Below, piece by piece: positions 7,679-9,039 of a stretch of 9,039 bases of DNA. The translations under genes and the position numbers were made by a program. Source of the stretch: an uncultured Azohydromonas sp. (GTDB lineage Bacteria > Pseudomonadota > Gammaproteobacteria > Burkholderiales > Burkholderiaceae_C); assembly GCF_937926365.1 (NCBI RefSeq), contig NZ_CALAOH010000083.1, forward strand, positions 1 through 9,039, read 5' to 3'. How positions within the stretch are numbered: the first letter of the stretch is position 1; the number at the start of each line of letters is the position of its first letter. The notes under the pieces are model-generated. The model did no database searches and was not told the origin of the DNA. It saw nothing but the letters and a program-made list of their open reading frames with translations.

Positions 7679-7948
7679 TCAGCTTCCGCAGCAGCCGCCG
7701 CAGCAGTGGTCGCGCCGCGCCAGCTTGGTGATGTGCACGCGCCAGGCCTCGGGGCCGCTTTCCACGGCGGTCCAGCTGAACAGGTTGGGCACCAGGGCGT
7801 GGAACTGGCGCTGCAGCGGCTGCGGATCGTGGTCGTTGACCAGCTCCAGCGTGGCGTCCGGCGCCAGGGCATCGAAGCTGGAGAACACGCGCAGGTGCCG
7901 CTCCTGGGGCGGCAGCGAACGCAGGTCGAGGGACACGGCGGGGGTCAT
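7679..7948 (-). CDS. DUF2249 domain protein with Cys-rich tail, first gene of the NO-response operon
   Basis: This small cytoplasmic protein of 89 residues is a full DUF2249 domain. Marks are LDLRSLPPQERH (8-19), FDALAP (25-30), LELVNDHDPQPLQRQF (34-49) and WRVHI (69-73). The domain has no settled biochemical function, but it often occurs beside denitrification and NO-detoxification genes. The C-terminus HCCGGCCGS adds four Cys (82, 83, 86, 87) and His81, a possible metal or cluster-binding tail. ATG 7948 is chosen because GGAAG lies about 7 bases upstream and the domain starts at once; a longer frame up to 8029 would run through the putative operator. The stop is one base from the DUF59 start. 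Confidence 0.88.
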   Translation of the reverse strand: MTPAVSLDLRSLPPQERHLRVFSSFDALAPDATLELVNDHDPQPLQRQFHALVPNLFSWTAVESGPEAWRVHITKLARRDHCCGGCCGS

Positions 7949-7965
7949 CAGGGCTTCCAGTCTTA

Positions 7966-7988
7966 AAGATGTACCAGAGATGAATCTA
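7966..7988 (-). promoter_or_regulatory. Candidate NsrR operator of the DUF2249-nsrR operon
   Basis: The plus-strand halves are AAGATGTACCA (7966-7976) and AGATGAATCTA (7978-7988), with one base between. They match the NsrR pattern that I recall at 7/11 and 8/11. The site starts 18 bases upstream of the DUF2249 ATG. It overlaps a possible -10, TAGATT (minus strand, 7988-7983), so binding would block the promoter. Autoregulation by the operon's own last gene is the natural reading. Confidence 0.5.
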
Positions 7989-8015
7989 TGTTGCCCGCTC
8001 CCCGCGCCGAAGGCT

Positions 8016-8029
8016 TTGACCCAGGTCAA
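8016..8029. promoter_or_regulatory. FNR/DNR-type box upstream of the NO-response operon
   Basis: TTGACCCAGGTCAA is a perfect 14-base palindrome (TTGAC, CCAG, GTCAA). It fits the FNR-family pattern TTGAT-N4-ATCAA and its DNR/NnrR variants at 8 of 10 defined positions. Its centre is about 46 bases upstream of the TSS expected from the TAGATT -10 candidate, close to the -41.5 class II position. It is also about 93 bases upstream of the rdgC ATG, but the operon is the likelier target. Confidence 0.6.
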
Positions 8030-8075
8030 CCGCGCCGGAGGGCCCTTCGCGCGGCGTGGACAATGCGCGCCTCGT

Positions 8076-8092
8076 GCCGGCGAGCCGCCGGC
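8076..8092 (+). other. Perfect hairpin in the rdgC leader
   Basis: GCCGGCG (8076-8082) and CGCCGGC (8086-8092) form a 7-bp all-G/C stem with a three-base loop, 23 bases before the rdgC start codon. It could be an mRNA leader hairpin, a protein-binding palindrome, or chance in GC-rich DNA. A possible -10 for rdgC, GACAAT (8059-8064), lies just upstream without a good -35. Confidence 0.35.
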
Positions 8093-8115
8093 GCCCTCCT
8101 CTTTCGTTGGAAGCC

Positions 8116-9039
8116 ATGTTCAAGAACCTGCACCTGCTGCGCATCGCTCCCGGCTGGACCGCCGACGCGGCGCAGGCCGAAGAGCGCCTGGCGCGCGAGT
8201 CCTTCACGCCCTGCGGGGCCACGCAGCCCGAGAGCGCCGGGTGGGTGCCGCCACGCGGCCAGCCGCATGCGCCGCTGGTGGAAGTGATCCAGGGCCAGTG
8301 GCTGCTGGCGCTGATGACCGAGAAGAAGATGCTGCCGGGCTCGGTGGTCAAGGAGCGCAGCGCCGAGATCGCCGCGCGGCTGGAGCAGGAGCGCGGCTAC
8401 AAGCCCGGGCGGCGCGAGGCCAAGGAGATCAAGGAGCAGGCCACGCAGGAGCTGTTGCCGCTGGCCTTCACCAAGCGCAGCCGCATCCAGGTGTGGATCG
8501 ACCCGCGCGCCGGGCTGCTGGCCATCGACGCCGGGGCCGCGGCGCAGGCGGACGCGGTGGTGAGCCTGCTGGTCAAGGCGTTGGACGGCTTCAACCTGCT
8601 GCCGCTGCAGACGCAGCAGTCGCCCGCGGGCTGCATGGCGGCGTGGCTGGCCGAGGGCGAGGCGCCCGGCGCCTTCTACCTGGACCGCGAGTGCGAGCTG
8701 AAGTCGGCCGACGAGATGCGCTCGGTGGTGCGCTACGCCCGCCACGCGCTGGACACGGACGAGGTCAAGCAGCACATCGCCGCGGGCAAGCGGCCGACGC
8801 GGCTGGCGCTGTCGTGGAACGAGCGCGTGGCCTTCACGCTGACCGAGGCGCTGACGCTCAAGAAGATCGAGATCCTGGACACCGCGCTGGAGGGCCGCGA
8901 CGGCGTGGCCGAGGACGAGGCCTTCGACGCCGATGCCGCCATCGCCACCGGCGAGCTGCGCCGGCTCATTCCCGAGTTGCTGGAGGCGCTGGGCGGGGAG
9001 CAGCCGGCCGGCCAGGTCGCCGCAGCCCCGGCGGCTGCC
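8116..9039 (+). CDS. rdgC: Recombination-associated protein RdgC (3' end outside window)
   Basis: The frame is open from ATG 8116 to the window edge, giving 308 residues. E. coli RdgC is 303 residues, so little is missing. RdgC forms a dimeric ring on double-stranded DNA and limits RecA activity. Family marks are the MFKNLHLLRI start, FTPCG (31-35), GWVPPRG (42-48), a basic helical region at about 90-115, WIDPRAGLLAID (128-139), ECELKS (194-199) and the C-terminal FDADAAIATGELRRLIPELL. The sequence ends in an Ala/Pro-rich tail after ALGGEQ that is absent from E. coli. A weak GGAAG precedes the ATG. It is divergent from the NO operon across a 167-base region, and no functional link is evident. 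Confidence 0.95.
   Translation, partial: MFKNLHLLRIAPGWTADAAQAEERLARESFTPCGATQPESAGWVPPRGQPHAPLVEVIQGQWLLALMTEKKMLPGSVVKERSAEIAARLEQERGYKPGRREAKEIKEQATQELLPLAFTKRSRIQVWIDPRAGLLAIDAGAAAQADAVVSLLVKALDGFNLLPLQTQQSPAGCMAAWLAEGEAPGAFYLDRECELKSADEMRSVVRYARHALDTDEVKQHIAAGKRPTRLALSWNERVAFTLTEALTLKKIEILDTALEGRDGVAEDEAFDADAAIATGELRRLIPELLEALGGEQPAGQVAAAPAAA

Noticed and set aside
4997..7731. Long plus-strand frames opposite nnrS, the membrane protein and DUF59
   Set aside because: Gln/Arg/His-rich low-complexity products typical of antisense frames; the minus strand has full family matches and operon spacing.
7949..8029. Longer start for the DUF2249 protein at 8029
   Set aside because: It would translate through the NsrR-like operator and the candidate promoter; ATG 7948 has the better ribosome site and starts at the domain edge.
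8026..8775. Minus-strand 249-codon frame opposite rdgC
   Set aside because: RdgC on the plus strand is unmistakable. The antisense product is Arg/Leu/Gln-rich and has no marks.

Overview
The window is GC-rich (roughly 70% by eye), with strong G/C preference at third codon positions. Protein families and the dispersed intergenic repeats suggest a motile, respiratory betaproteobacterium, probably Burkholderiales and likely Comamonadaceae (Acidovorax/Alicycliphilus-like). The taxon is an inference from recall; no search was run.

Layout: (i) 1-2565, plus strand: the 3' end of one methyl-accepting chemotaxis protein (MCP) gene, a gap with a strong intrinsic terminator, and a complete second MCP gene whose signalling domain is closely related to the first. 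(ii) 2566-2956: a convergent gene-free gap packed with inverted and direct repeats. (iii) 2957-4378, minus strand: ccoG, a membrane polyferredoxin for cbb3 oxidase assembly, standing apart from any ccoNOP genes. (iv) 4513-7948, minus strand: a tightly packed five-gene operon, in transcription order DUF2249 protein, DUF59/MIP18 protein, polytopic membrane protein, nnrS, nsrR. (v) 7949-8115: a divergent control region. (vi) 8116 to the window end, plus strand: rdgC, cut just before its stop codon.

The most interesting part is the nitric-oxide (NO) response block, 2957-8029. NsrR is an Fe-S NO sensor and repressor, NnrS protects against NO, DUF59 proteins act in Fe-S assembly, and DUF2249 proteins often sit beside NO and denitrification genes. 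Two palindromes resembling NsrR operators lie just upstream of the two minus-strand units, one before ccoG (4393-4415) and one before the operon (7966-7988). The operon also has a perfect FNR/DNR-type box (8016-8029) further upstream. A coherent reading, partly inferred, is a locus activated by low oxygen or NO and derepressed by NO. It would combine NO sensing, membrane NO tolerance, Fe-S repair and oxidase copper loading. The 361-residue membrane protein and the Cys-rich DUF2249 tail are its least understood parts. No RNA genes, CRISPR arrays, insertion sequences or phage genes were seen.
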